Shown here one piece after another: positions 17,750-25,626 of a stretch of 64,000 nt of DNA. The notes under the pieces were generated by a model. It worked only from the letters and a program-made list of their open reading frames with translations. It made no database searches and had not been told where the DNA came from. Origin of the DNA: Alphaproteobacteria bacterium (GTDB taxonomy: Bacteria; Pseudomonadota; Alphaproteobacteria; Rhizobiales; Xanthobacteraceae). Within the stretch, counting starts at the first letter, position 1; each line of letters opens with the position of its first letter. Position numbers and translations under genes: made by a program. The stretch covers positions 1-64,000 of the forward strand of contig VAZV01000128.1 of NCBI GenBank assembly GCA_005884765.1, written 5' to 3'.

Positions 17750-17997
17750 GCGGTGCCTTCCATGACGGCGCGCGGTGCGACCGAAGCCGCGAGTAGCCTC
17801 GAATTCAACAACGACCGCGTTCGACGGGGCTGTGTTGACATTGACCTGTATCATGCCGGGGGTATTCGATCCTCGATGTATGGTGGCCCTCTGGCGGGCC
17901 GCCGAGGACGGCTGGATCGAGAAGCGGAAGCCGAGCTTTCGCTTCCTGCCGCCAGTGCTGAGACGCTGCCAGGATCGGCTTCCTCCAAAGCCAGCCA

Positions 17998-18477
17998 TCA
18001 GCCATAGCCACCAGCGAAGCGCACATACCCTCGAGGTTTGCGTCGCCGGTCATCTGGCCATTGAGTCCGCGTTCTGTCAGCCGTACGCCCTCCGGCACCA
18101 TAGCGTGGCGAAGGCGAATTGGCAGATGAGGGCGCGTTCGCTAATGCATGTTCGGCCGGCCGGGGGTGATGTTCGGCTGGCCGGCTTTGATCAGCGATGA
18201 ATTCGCCACGAATCGTCCTTCGTCTATTCGGCCACGCCTCGGAGTAGTGTGCAGGGGGAAGTGGTCGGCCCCGGCGTGTGCCGTCCGGAATCGTCGCGCG
18301 TCGGGTCGTTCTCTTTCGATGGTTTGTCGACCGCGATTTCCGGTCCGATCGTTGTGCTTGATTGACCTCGTCGCGCAATCTTTTCAATTCGGATAATTGA
18401 AGATTGAGGTTGGCTGCGTCGCGGAAGAGGACTGCAAGGCGCATGGCGCCGCCAAGGCGCTGCTGAGAGGTACTCAT
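17998..18477 (-). CDS. Paralog of the 59-aa helical protein, with an unusual or frameshifted tail
   Basis: The first 45-50 residues (MSTSQQRLGGAM, then ANLNLQLSELKRLRDEVNQAQ and a basic stretch) match the small protein at 17570. The remaining 110 residues are Arg/Pro-rich low-complexity sequence unlike a folded domain, suggesting that a stop codon was lost or a frameshift joined non-coding sequence. If like its paralog, the real protein would end near 18300. It faces the 17570 gene (convergent). Function unknown. Confidence 0.4.
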   Translation of the reverse strand: MSTSQQRLGGAMRLAVLFRDAANLNLQLSELKRLRDEVNQAQRSDRKSRSTNHRKRTTRRATIPDGTRRGRPLPPAHYSEAWPNRRRTIRGEFIADQSRPAEHHPRPAEHALANAPSSANSPSPRYGAGGRTADRTRTQWPDDRRRKPRGYVRFAGGYG

Positions 18478-18791
18478 TTTGAAAACCCCAACTTACCTAA
18501 AAATAGACGCTACAAGTACAGGGCAAAAAAATAACCTTAAACGTATGTCACTATGATGAACTGAAGGCTCAAATTGGTCCATCATTGGCAAGTGCCGTAG
18601 AACCACTGACTTCTAGTTTTTCTGACAAAGCAAACGCCGCCCGCGAGGAATATGATCGCTCGGCGGCATTGGTATTCGCGTGATCGGCTTCCGCGTCGCG
18701 CAGATTAATGGCCGGGTTTCTGGAGTTGGCTCGACAAAACGAGGGCGGCGCGGTGCGCCGCTGATTTAGAGGAGCGCAAGGGAAGGCTACG
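18478..18791. other. Intergenic sequence with no recognised gene
   Basis: About 300 bases upstream of the recombinase stub; AT-rich at its left end. Nothing else identified. Nothing was recognised between 18939 and the GST start at 19073 either. Confidence 0.35.
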
Positions 18792-18938
18792 ATGGCTCGC
18801 GCCGCGCTATACGTCCGCTATTCTTCTAAAATGCGCGGATCCGCGTCTTGCCGATCAGGAATCGAGATCGACATGATCACAGTCGGCCATGTTCGCAGCC
18901 GACCAACCGCCTCGGCTCTTAAGGCCGTGAACCCATAA
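18792..18938 (+). pseudogene. Serine recombinase N-terminal stub
   Basis: The frame begins MARAALYVRYSS, the first beta strand of large serine recombinases, which carries the catalytic Ser after the Arg (YxRxS pattern). The similarity then ends abruptly (KMRGSASCRSG...) and a stop follows after 48 codons. The resolvase core and DNA-binding domains are absent. This is a relic of a mobile element in the eroded 13.6-19 kb stretch. Confidence 0.45.
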
Positions 18939-19072
18939 AGTGAGGAGGACCGGCGCTGCATGATGCCGAGTATTCGACGAGCCTTGTGCATATCGTGTCC
19001 GAGCGAGCGGTATGTGTAGTAATCTCGCTCCTGCGAATTAAAGCACTTAAGCCAACGTAAGGACGCTCAATC

Positions 19073-19714
19073 ATGCTCACTGTCTATGGCGAAGGTCGTG
19101 GGTTCCGTGTCGTTTGGTTGCTCGAGGAATTGGGAGTGGCTTATCGGCTGCGCCCGGTCGATCTGCTCGCTGTCGAGAATGATCCCGACTTTCTTGCGAT
19201 CAACCCCGCCGGCTTTATCCCGGCGCTACAGGACGGCGAGACGATCATGGTCGAATCGATCGCGATCCTCGAATACCTGCTCGCCCGCCACGGCCCGAGC
19301 CCGCTCGCCGTCGCCCCGGATGATCCGGCTTTCGCCGCCTATCTGCAATTCCTCCATTTGGGAGAGGCTGGGCTCGCTGGGCCAATGAACGCCGTCTTCG
19401 TCGGTCGCGCACTCGCGCCAGAAGCAGAGCGAAACGCCCGGGTCACAAGCTGGGCACTAGAGACCTTTCATAGCCGGCTGGGATTGGTCGTCCAGCGTCT
19501 CTCAAATCGTCCATTTCTCGCCGGAGACCAGTTCACTGCTGCTGACATTTCAGTGAGCTACGCTCTCCTGCTTGGTCTGCGAACCAGCAACTATACCCCG
19601 GGTTCAGTCGAGCGTGCCTATCTCGCCCGCACGACGACGCGCCCCGCCTACGCCCGAGCGATGGAAATCTGCCAAGCCACCAAAGCTTGGGCGGAGGGAT
19701 CGCGGACGTTGTAG
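19073..19714 (+). CDS. Glutathione S-transferase family protein
   Basis: A 213-aa cytosolic GST. The thioredoxin-like N-terminal domain starts MLTVYGEGRGFRVVWLLEEL and has the glutathione-site segment NPAGFIPALQDG followed by MVESIAILEYL. The all-helical C-terminal domain includes FLAGDQFTAADISVSYAL, the conserved N-capping box region. The length is standard. It lies alone between decayed mobile DNA and an IS5 fragment inserted after its stop. Substrate unknown: conjugation or detoxification of electrophiles by family. Confidence 0.88.
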   Translation: MLTVYGEGRGFRVVWLLEELGVAYRLRPVDLLAVENDPDFLAINPAGFIPALQDGETIMVESIAILEYLLARHGPSPLAVAPDDPAFAAYLQFLHLGEAGLAGPMNAVFVGRALAPEAERNARVTSWALETFHSRLGLVVQRLSNRPFLAGDQFTAADISVSYALLLGLRTSNYTPGSVERAYLARTTTRPAYARAMEICQATKAWAEGSRTL

Positions 19715-19776
19715 AGCCAAGTCGTGAATCCATAGAAGGGATTCCCACGAGCGTGGTTTTCTGATTCAGGATTGGC

Positions 19777-19855
19777 ATGAGCCGATATGACCTGACGGAC
19801 TTCGAGTGGCGCGTGATCGAGCCACTGCTGCCCAATAAGCCGAGAGGCGTGCCTA
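19777..19855 (+). mobile_element. IS5-family (IS427-like) transposase 5' fragment
   Basis: The ATG at 19777 starts MSRYDLTDFEWRVIEPLLP, the usual beginning of IS427-type IS5 transposases. After about 25 codons the similarity stops at about 19853, exactly where the minus-strand solute-binding gene ends. The upstream 60 bases (about 19715-19776) probably include the left end of the element. Only this sliver remains, so a deletion removed the rest. Confidence 0.6.
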
Positions 19856-21088
19856 GTTCGAAGAAGGTACAACCGTCTCGGCGCGGCCATTGAATATCGG
19901 GCCGAACAGCTGCCAATGCTCGCCAGTGAAGCGCATCATTTGCACCTGTTCGATCGGAAAGAAATCCGTCGGGGTCGTCTTTATTCGAATGCCTGGAATT
20001 AAGGTGTCGATCTCAAAGTCGAGACTGGCCACCACCTTCATAACGTTCTCGCGGGTGAGATTATCGCCGCAACGCATTAACACCTCCACGAGTGCGGTCG
20101 ATGCGTTGAAGGCGATCAATGGACCGCCCTCTGAACGGTCTGCCTCAGAATAGTATTTGGCCATGAAGGCGTGGAAGCGCCGCATTCCCGGATGGCTCTC
20201 CCAGTGCGGATCCGTTACATCCATTTGAAAGCCGGCACTGAGAATACCCTTGGCGTTGTCGAGCCCCGCGGGTCTCAAGACTGCTCCGACGGATACCGAT
20301 ATGTTCGTCACGATATGGACAGGATGCCAATCGAGCTCGGCGATCTTCTTGATCGCCTGAGCGGCAAATTTCGGCGTAGCGATATTGAGGAAAATATCGG
20401 GGCGGGCCGCCCTGATCGTCACCACCTGCGAGTCCACCGTTGGTGTGCTGGTTTCATAGGGCGTACTGGCGACGACCATCCTTTCATAGTTGTCTCGCAG
20501 CCCGTCCTTCAATCCCAGAATATAGTCCCTTCCGAAATCATCGTTCTGGTAGAGCACACCTATCCTGGCGTTAGGATAATGCTCAAGGATATAGGCTGCG
20601 TAGACGCGCGCTTCAGCGCGGTAGTTCGGCTGCAACCCGATCGTCCACGGAAAATGCGAGGGGTCGCCCCAGCGTGAGGCGCCGCTCAGGACGAATATCT
20701 GCGGCACGCGCATGGTGTTCATATATTTCTGAATGGCGGCATTGGTTGCGGTGCCGAGCGGCGCAAAGATCAGAAGCACCTCATCGCTTTCAACCAACTT
20801 TCGCGCCTGCTCTACGGTTTTAGGAGGACTGTAGGCGTCATCGTAGGAGATGAAGGTGATCCTGCGGCCATTGATGCCGCCGTTGTCGTTGATCATGCGG
20901 AAGTAGGCACTCATCGTCTTGCCAACGATGCCGTAGGCGGATGCCGGACCGCTGTACGGCATGATGTTGCCGATCTTGATCTCGCGGTCGCTCACGCCCG
21001 GGCCGTATTGTTTTTCCGCGGACGCGCTGCCTGCGACCAGGCTGAAGGCTGCGAAAACCAGCATCAATAGCCTGGCGAGATCGAGCAT
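19853..21088 (-). CDS. Branched-chain-type ABC transporter solute-binding protein (LivK family)
   Basis: A 411-aa periplasmic binding protein. ATG 21088 is preceded by AGGAGG, and the frame upstream is ignored. A signal peptide (LLMLVFAAFSLVAGSASA) is followed by GVSDREIKIGNIMPYSGP, the hallmark start of Peripla_BP_6 proteins, and a two-lobed fold with NDNGGINGRRI and GVLYQNDDFGRDY. No transporter permease or ATPase genes are adjacent, so it is an orphan that must share another importer. It follows the flavoprotein gene by 31 bases and is probably co-transcribed. Its TAG stop lies at the junction with an IS5 fragment, so a few native C-terminal residues may have been replaced. Confidence 0.88.
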   Translation of the reverse strand: MLDLARLLMLVFAAFSLVAGSASAEKQYGPGVSDREIKIGNIMPYSGPASAYGIVGKTMSAYFRMINDNGGINGRRITFISYDDAYSPPKTVEQARKLVESDEVLLIFAPLGTATNAAIQKYMNTMRVPQIFVLSGASRWGDPSHFPWTIGLQPNYRAEARVYAAYILEHYPNARIGVLYQNDDFGRDYILGLKDGLRDNYERMVVASTPYETSTPTVDSQVVTIRAARPDIFLNIATPKFAAQAIKKIAELDWHPVHIVTNISVSVGAVLRPAGLDNAKGILSAGFQMDVTDPHWESHPGMRRFHAFMAKYYSEADRSEGGPLIAFNASTALVEVLMRCGDNLTRENVMKVVASLDFEIDTLIPGIRIKTTPTDFFPIEQVQMMRFTGEHWQLFGPIFNGRAETVVPSSN

Positions 21089-21119
21089 CGGATATCCTCC
21101 TGGCAATGACAGTCACGGA

Positions 21120-22466
21120 TTAGGTCGACGCAGCCATCAGCGCCGTGACCCGGCTGACGATCCCGGGATCGCGCAGGGCGCTGGACGGCTTCATGAGGTG
21201 GCTCACCTCGCTCATGACCTGATGCACCGTTGCATCCTCGCTCGCGAGGCGCTGCAGGGCGGCGTTGAAGTTCATGCGTTCGCGGAAATCATGCGGGCGC
21301 TGCCCGCGTGTCTTCTCGTAGATGAAGTCGCTCTCCGCCATTGCCCACGGCGCGGTCAAAAAGTCATCGATAGCCGCATAGAAAGATCGCGCGAGCCCCT
21401 TGAGCGGCTGTGCGTCCGAAACCCGTGCTTCGACAAGCCTTCTCAGGGCACTGGCTTGCTGCGCGGCGACACTCATCCCCTGGCCGATCGCCGGACTGAA
21501 TCGGCAGATTGCGTCGCCGAGCGGCAAGAGATAATCCGGAAAACGCTCCAGCGCCTCGAAGCGCCGGCGAGCGCTGCAGGGAAAGACGAATCGGTAGATT
21601 GGACCGATAGGTACGGCGCCCTTGATCGCGGCATAAATCGTCTGGGTTCGCAACGTCCTGGCAAATGCGACGAAGTCCGCGACGTTTTCAGGCACGGCTC
21701 CGCCATGCATATGGTTGAGATTGACTTGCCAGCAGTTGTCCTCGACTGGAACAAGCAACCCGCCGCGGCCGCTCCGGGCGGAGGGTCGATGCAGCACCGT
21801 GCGCCAGTCTGGGGGCGCGGAAGATGGAATCCGGAACTTGGCCGCCGCATAGTGCAGGTCGATGCCGATTTGCCGCTCTTCCGGCCTCGGCAGGCGAATC
21901 CTATCCAGCAATTCGAGGGTTAGTGTGCCACGCGACGATGCATCGACGATAAAATCAGCCGCAAGCTCGGTGCCTCGTCCGTTTGCATCGTCGTAACGAA
22001 CTCCTGTGACTGCGGTTCGCTCGGGCGATTCCAGGAGTTGAGTTACCCGGCAACGCGATATCAGTGAAATATTGCCCTGCTTTTCGATCAGGCGCCTCAC
22101 CACGAATTCCAGAAGAGGCCGCGTCATTGACAGATAATCGAACCCGAGATCGCGGGGCGGAAACGGATCGAAGCCTGGCAATTCGAGCCGAGATTGAGAG
22201 CCGACCCGTACGCGGACGGCGCCGGCGCGCTCAAGCTCCGTTTCGAATTCCGGAAATAGGTCGATCAACGCTTCGAGGCCCCCTCTGAGCAGTACGTGAA
22301 CTTGTCGCGCCTGGGGCGTGCCGATGCGCGCGATTGGCTCGGAAGGGAGCGCGTCACGCTCCAGCACGGTGACGGCTTCAAAGGACGACGACAAGGCCTT
22401 TGCTGCGGCGAGTCCGCCGATGCCGGCACCGACCACGATCGCGTGTCGGCCGAGTAATCCTGGCAT
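21120..22466 (-). CDS. FAD-dependent oxidoreductase/monooxygenase
   Basis: A 448-aa flavoprotein. The N-terminal dinucleotide fold is HAIVVGAGIGGLAAAKAL, ending in VLERDAL where the acidic residue binds the FAD ribose. The later GDAICRFSPAIGQGMSVAAQQ is the second FAD motif (GDA...P..GQG) of aromatic hydroxylase and geranylgeranyl-reductase-like enzymes. GGAAGGA lies just before the ATG. It is divergent from an AraC regulator and followed by a solute-binding protein, suggesting uptake and oxidation of one organic substrate under AraC control. The substrate cannot be read from the sequence. Confidence 0.8.
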   Translation of the reverse strand: MPGLLGRHAIVVGAGIGGLAAAKALSSSFEAVTVLERDALPSEPIARIGTPQARQVHVLLRGGLEALIDLFPEFETELERAGAVRVRVGSQSRLELPGFDPFPPRDLGFDYLSMTRPLLEFVVRRLIEKQGNISLISRCRVTQLLESPERTAVTGVRYDDANGRGTELAADFIVDASSRGTLTLELLDRIRLPRPEERQIGIDLHYAAAKFRIPSSAPPDWRTVLHRPSARSGRGGLLVPVEDNCWQVNLNHMHGGAVPENVADFVAFARTLRTQTIYAAIKGAVPIGPIYRFVFPCSARRRFEALERFPDYLLPLGDAICRFSPAIGQGMSVAAQQASALRRLVEARVSDAQPLKGLARSFYAAIDDFLTAPWAMAESDFIYEKTRGQRPHDFRERMNFNAALQRLASEDATVHQVMSEVSHLMKPSSALRDPGIVSRVTALMAAST

Positions 22467-22619
22467 ATCCTTCCCGCCAAAGCGCGTTCGCTGGCAATGG
22501 ACTAAGCCAGGATCGTCGAACAGTCTTGGACCTGAGGGAACGACGGCTTGGACTAAAGTGCCCCCGTCTGGTAGAGCTTTGCCCGGTGGACCGTGTCGGC
22601 CTTTGCAACAGGATGGCTG

Positions 22620-23585
22620 ATGGTAACGTCGACGTCCGACTGCACAGTCGTTCGGTTCTCGAGCGGCGCCCTACCGGAAAACGGACGAGCGCTCGAAGAG
22701 CTGCATGAGCGCGGCCTGCTGCCGACCAGATTTATTCGCTACGGCAACGCCGCAGCTCGGGTTGATCTCGTTAACCGGACCATGCCCGGCCTCCGCATTC
22801 TGACGGCTAGCTATGCGAGCGTCCGCCGTGAGGGTGTGCGGCAAGAAGGCGACCTCCTCTACCTCTGCATGACCCTGACCGGGACGACCGTGGGAAGCCG
22901 GGGCGGGCGCGAGATGGTCCTCAGCGACGGGGACGCCGTGCTGATGACGAACGAGGAGGCCGCATGGACCATGACCTCGCCCTCATCCGTGAACATCGCT
23001 GGAATACGCCTGCCCCGGTCGGCCATTGCGCCGCTTGTTCCCAAGCTCGAAAACATAACGATGCAACGCATCGCGAGGGATACAGGCGGGCTGAGACTCC
23101 TGAGAAAATATCTCGACGTTGTCGCCGACGATGAGGCGTTAGCGGTTGGCGCCTCGCAGCGCCTCATCGTCAGCCACTTCTACGATCTCGTCGCGCTGGC
23201 ACTTGGGGCGAATGGCGACGCCAAGGCGCTTGCCGCGGCCAGAACGGTGGGCGCGGTCCGCCTGGCAGCGATCAAGGCCGATATCGTCGCCAACCTCGAT
23301 GATGGCAATCTGAACGCGACGATGGTCGCGACCCGCAATCGCGTGACGGTGCGCTATCTGCACAAGCTGTTCGAGAGCGAGGGCATCACCTACTCCGAAT
23401 TCGTACTCGGCCAACGCCTGGCGCGGGCCTATCACCATTTGAGAAACCCCCTCCATTCGCGGCAGGCGATCAGCACGATCGCTTTCAACCTCGGGTTCAA
23501 TGACCTATCGTACTTCAACAGGGCGTTTCGCCGACGCTACAACGCCACGCCATCCGAGATCAGGAACGGCGCGGGGGCGAAATAA
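22620..23585 (+). CDS. AraC-family transcriptional regulator
   Basis: A 321-aa regulator from ATG 22620, chosen over an upstream GTG because AGGATGG precedes it. The N-terminal cupin-like effector domain (about 1-180) is followed by a C-terminal double helix-turn-helix: LNATMVATRNRVTVRYLHKLF for the first helix-turn-helix and ISTIAFNLGFNDLSYFNRAFR for the second, ending in YNATPSEIR. It is divergent from the flavoprotein gene and likely controls it and the solute-binding gene. The inducer is unknown. Confidence 0.9.
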   Translation: MVTSTSDCTVVRFSSGALPENGRALEELHERGLLPTRFIRYGNAAARVDLVNRTMPGLRILTASYASVRREGVRQEGDLLYLCMTLTGTTVGSRGGREMVLSDGDAVLMTNEEAAWTMTSPSSVNIAGIRLPRSAIAPLVPKLENITMQRIARDTGGLRLLRKYLDVVADDEALAVGASQRLIVSHFYDLVALALGANGDAKALAAARTVGAVRLAAIKADIVANLDDGNLNATMVATRNRVTVRYLHKLFESEGITYSEFVLGQRLARAYHHLRNPLHSRQAISTIAFNLGFNDLSYFNRAFRRRYNATPSEIRNGAGAK

Positions 23586-23624
23586 GGTCGTCCCCCGGGA
23601 CCGGCTCGACTGTTGACCGCAGAC

Positions 23625-23774
23625 CGCACCAGTTTCGCACCAGAAACGACCTCATCATCAAAAGCGCAACGAACGCGATCGAACTCGAACGGAAATGCAG
23701 GAAAATCAACGAATCCGATCGATATCCTCCCGCTCATAAGGTCTGGCTCCTGGTTCGAATCCAGGCACGTGCCA
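23625..23774 (+). repeat. Direct repeat A (150 bp) ending in a tRNA-like 3' half
   Basis: It begins CGCACCAGTTTC, overlapped by CGCACCAGAAAC, and ends in GCCA. The last 42 bases resemble the 3' half of a tRNA: an anticodon-loop-like CTCATAA (23733-23739), then a perfect T arm, CCTGG-TTCGAAT-CCAGG (23749-23765), and the 3' end. The 5' half of a tRNA is absent. Repeat B (27539-27688) has exactly the same length and layout. Integrases often use tRNA 3' halves as attachment sites, so this is a likely att relic. A further CGCACCAGAAAC lies at 23822-23833. Confidence 0.65.
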
Positions 23775-23892
23775 ACAGATCAATGGCTTATTGGGTTTTC
23801 GTTTTCTCACTGTTGGGGTACCGCACCAGAAACGCTTGGTTGCTCATTGCTCTACTTCAACGGCCATCAAATTATCGCTCCACGATGAGCAG

Positions 23893-24444
23893 TCAGTCGC
23901 TCAACCTGTTCCTGGTCGCGCGAAGAATGTCATCCGACAGCTTGGGATCGTTCACAGCCCGGGCGAGCACGAGCGCCCCGACCAGCGAGGCCACGGTCGC
24001 CAGCGCTTTTTCCTCGCGCTGCCGTGGCTTCAGCCTGGACTCCATACGGCCGCTCAGGAGCGCGATCACGCCCCGCACTCCGGCCGTGAAGCGCTCTCTC
24101 ACGCCTCCGCTTTGACGCGACATTTCGCAACACAGCGCTGCGAACGGGCAGCCGCTTCCTGGCTCGTCGCGGTGCGCCGCCGAGAGGTATTCTGAAACGT
24201 AGTCGCTGAGAGCAAAGACCTCGGGCACTTCTTGCCCTTTGGCGGCGATCGCATAGGCCACCGCTTCTTCGACGAGCCGTTCCTTGGAACCGAACTGACT
24301 GTACAGGCTGCCATGGGTCATCCCGGCCGCCTCCGTCAGCGCGTCAACACCCACGCCGGAGATGCCGCGCTCTCGCATGAGGCGGGAGGCGGCATCGAGA
24401 ATGCGCTCGCGATTCTTGGCCGCCTGTTCTTTTGAAACGCGCAT
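23893..24444 (-). CDS. TetR-family transcriptional repressor
   Basis: A 183-aa regulator from ATG 24444. The N-terminal helix-turn-helix includes NRERILDAASRLM, GVGVDALTEAAGMTHGSLY and QFGSKERLVEEAV. The ligand domain contains a Cys-rich patch, GSGCPFAALCCEM, of possible sensory value. The gene is divergent from an SDR gene, and two palindromes (24482-24495 and 24507-24520) lie between them. By family it would repress both genes until a small molecule binds. Confidence 0.9.
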   Translation of the reverse strand: MRVSKEQAAKNRERILDAASRLMRERGISGVGVDALTEAAGMTHGSLYSQFGSKERLVEEAVAYAIAAKGQEVPEVFALSDYVSEYLSAAHRDEPGSGCPFAALCCEMSRQSGGVRERFTAGVRGVIALLSGRMESRLKPRQREEKALATVASLVGALVLARAVNDPKLSDDILRATRNRLSD

Positions 24445-24481
24445 GTTCGGAGGTCCTGAGTCACGGGTCTTGACAAATATA

Positions 24482-24520
24482 ATGGCGATCGTCATCTATA
24501 TCAATAATTACGATCGTAAT
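24482..24520. promoter_or_regulatory. Two palindromic operator candidates in the TetR/SDR divergent region
   Basis: ATTACGATCGTAAT at 24507-24520 is a perfect 14-bp palindrome. ATGGCGATCGTCAT at 24482-24495 is a near-perfect copy sharing the CGATCG core. Their centres are 25 bp apart. They sit in the AT-rich divergent gap, upstream of both genes, which is where TetR proteins act. Assignment to the TetR at 23893 is inferred from position. Confidence 0.65.
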
Positions 24521-24561
24521 CAAATTGGTTCAGGACCGGCCCCCGCCGTCAGGAGAATCTC

Positions 24562-25419
24562 ATGAACAGCACCAAAACAAAGATAGCGCTCGTTACCGGC
24601 GCTTCGTCAGGCATCGGCCAAGCCACGGCGGAGCGGCTCGCGAAAGCCGGCTACAAGGTCTACGGCACCAGCAGACGGGGAGCCCGGGCAAACAAGCAAT
24701 TGTTCGAGATGCTGTCCCTTGATGTGACCAGCGATGACTCCGTGGAAGCCGCCGTCAGCGAGGTGATACGACGCGACGGCCGCATCGATCTGCTCGTGAA
24801 CAACGCCGGCTTCGGTGTTGCCCCTGCGGGAGCGGAAGAGAGCTCGATCGATCAGGCCCGATCGATTTTCGAGACGAACTTTTTCGGACTGATCCGGATG
24901 ACGCGCGCCGTCGTGCCTCACATGCGACGCCAGGGGATTGGCCGCATCATCAACATCGGCTCCGTGCTCGGCTTTCTGCCGATGCCTTATGGCGCGCTCT
25001 ATGCCGCAACCAAGCACGCAGTGGAAGGCTATTCGGAATCGCTCGACCATGAGCTGCGCACGAGGGGCATCCGGGTCTCGGTCATCGAGCCCGCGTACAC
25101 GAAGACGCCGTTCGACGCGAACTTCATGGAGCCGGATGCCAAGCTCGATGCGTATCGCGAGGCGCGCGAGGGCGTGACCAAGAGAGTGAACGAGGTGATG
25201 GCAACGGCCGAACAGCCTGGCGTCGTGGCCGACACCGTCCTGAAGGCGGCCAGCGCGGCGCACCCGAAAATCCGATACGCGGCCGGCAAACTCGCGAACC
25301 GCCTGCGATTGCTTCGCCGATTTGCGCCCGCTGGCCTGGTGGATGCCGGGATTCGCAAGGACCTGCGGCTTGACGCACTACCGGCGGCGCAGCCTGCCCG
25401 CACCGCCCGAGCTTTCTGA
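24562..25419 (+). CDS. Short-chain dehydrogenase/reductase
   Basis: A 285-aa classical SDR. The cofactor motif is ALVTGASSGIGQAT, then LLVNNAGFG, the active-site Ser in INIGSVLGF, and Tyr/Lys in YAATKHAVEGYSESL. AGGAG precedes the ATG. About 40 residues longer than the core fold, with a basic C-terminal end. It is divergent from and probably repressed by the neighbouring TetR. It is expected to be an NAD(P)H-dependent carbonyl or alcohol oxidoreductase; substrate unknown. Confidence 0.9.
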   Translation: MNSTKTKIALVTGASSGIGQATAERLAKAGYKVYGTSRRGARANKQLFEMLSLDVTSDDSVEAAVSEVIRRDGRIDLLVNNAGFGVAPAGAEESSIDQARSIFETNFFGLIRMTRAVVPHMRRQGIGRIINIGSVLGFLPMPYGALYAATKHAVEGYSESLDHELRTRGIRVSVIEPAYTKTPFDANFMEPDAKLDAYREAREGVTKRVNEVMATAEQPGVVADTVLKAASAAHPKIRYAAGKLANRLRLLRRFAPAGLVDAGIRKDLRLDALPAAQPARTARAF

Positions 25420-25562
25420 CTGCGTGCGGCGGATCCAAGCGCCGCCTGCCGTACATTGCCCCGCTGAGGCACCGCACCAGAAACATGTTGGATTGACGTA
25501 GTTCGGGTGCCCAGCAGCAGGCTAATGTTCGCCGTCAGGAATTTGCGATTGACTTTATAGAC

Positions 25563-25596
25563 GACCGGTCGTATTCCGAATGTGACCGGTCGTATT
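25563..25596. promoter_or_regulatory. Tandem GACCGGTC operator candidates upstream of the GST operon
   Basis: The 13-bp sequence GACCGGTCGTATT occurs at 25563-25575 and again at 25584-25596, spaced exactly 21 bp (two helical turns). The first lies in a perfect 12-bp palindrome, ACGACCGGTCGT (25561-25572). The pair sits 30-65 bp before the GST start. GACCGGTC-like cores are typical of NemR-like TetR operators, and such a regulator ends this operon (26969). Autoregulation is inferred. Confidence 0.65.
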
Positions 25597-25626
25597 GACG
25601 GAAAATCCAGTTGCGAGGAGAATCGT

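Noticed and set aside
17477..17998. 173-codon minus-strand frame
   Set aside because: It overlaps the conserved 59-aa gene in antisense and has no recognisable motif.
20961..21923. 320-codon plus-strand frame over the solute-binding and flavoprotein genes
   Set aside because: The minus-strand genes carry clear family motifs and ribosome sites; the plus-strand product has none.
23625..23774. A tRNA gene in repeat A or B
   Set aside because: Only the 3' half (anticodon-loop-like stretch, T arm and end) is present; no 5' acceptor strand or D arm precedes it.
25426..25450. Possible terminator hairpin after the SDR gene (GCGGCG...CGCCGC)
   Set aside because: The stem is short and no T-run follows, so a Rho-independent terminator is not supported.
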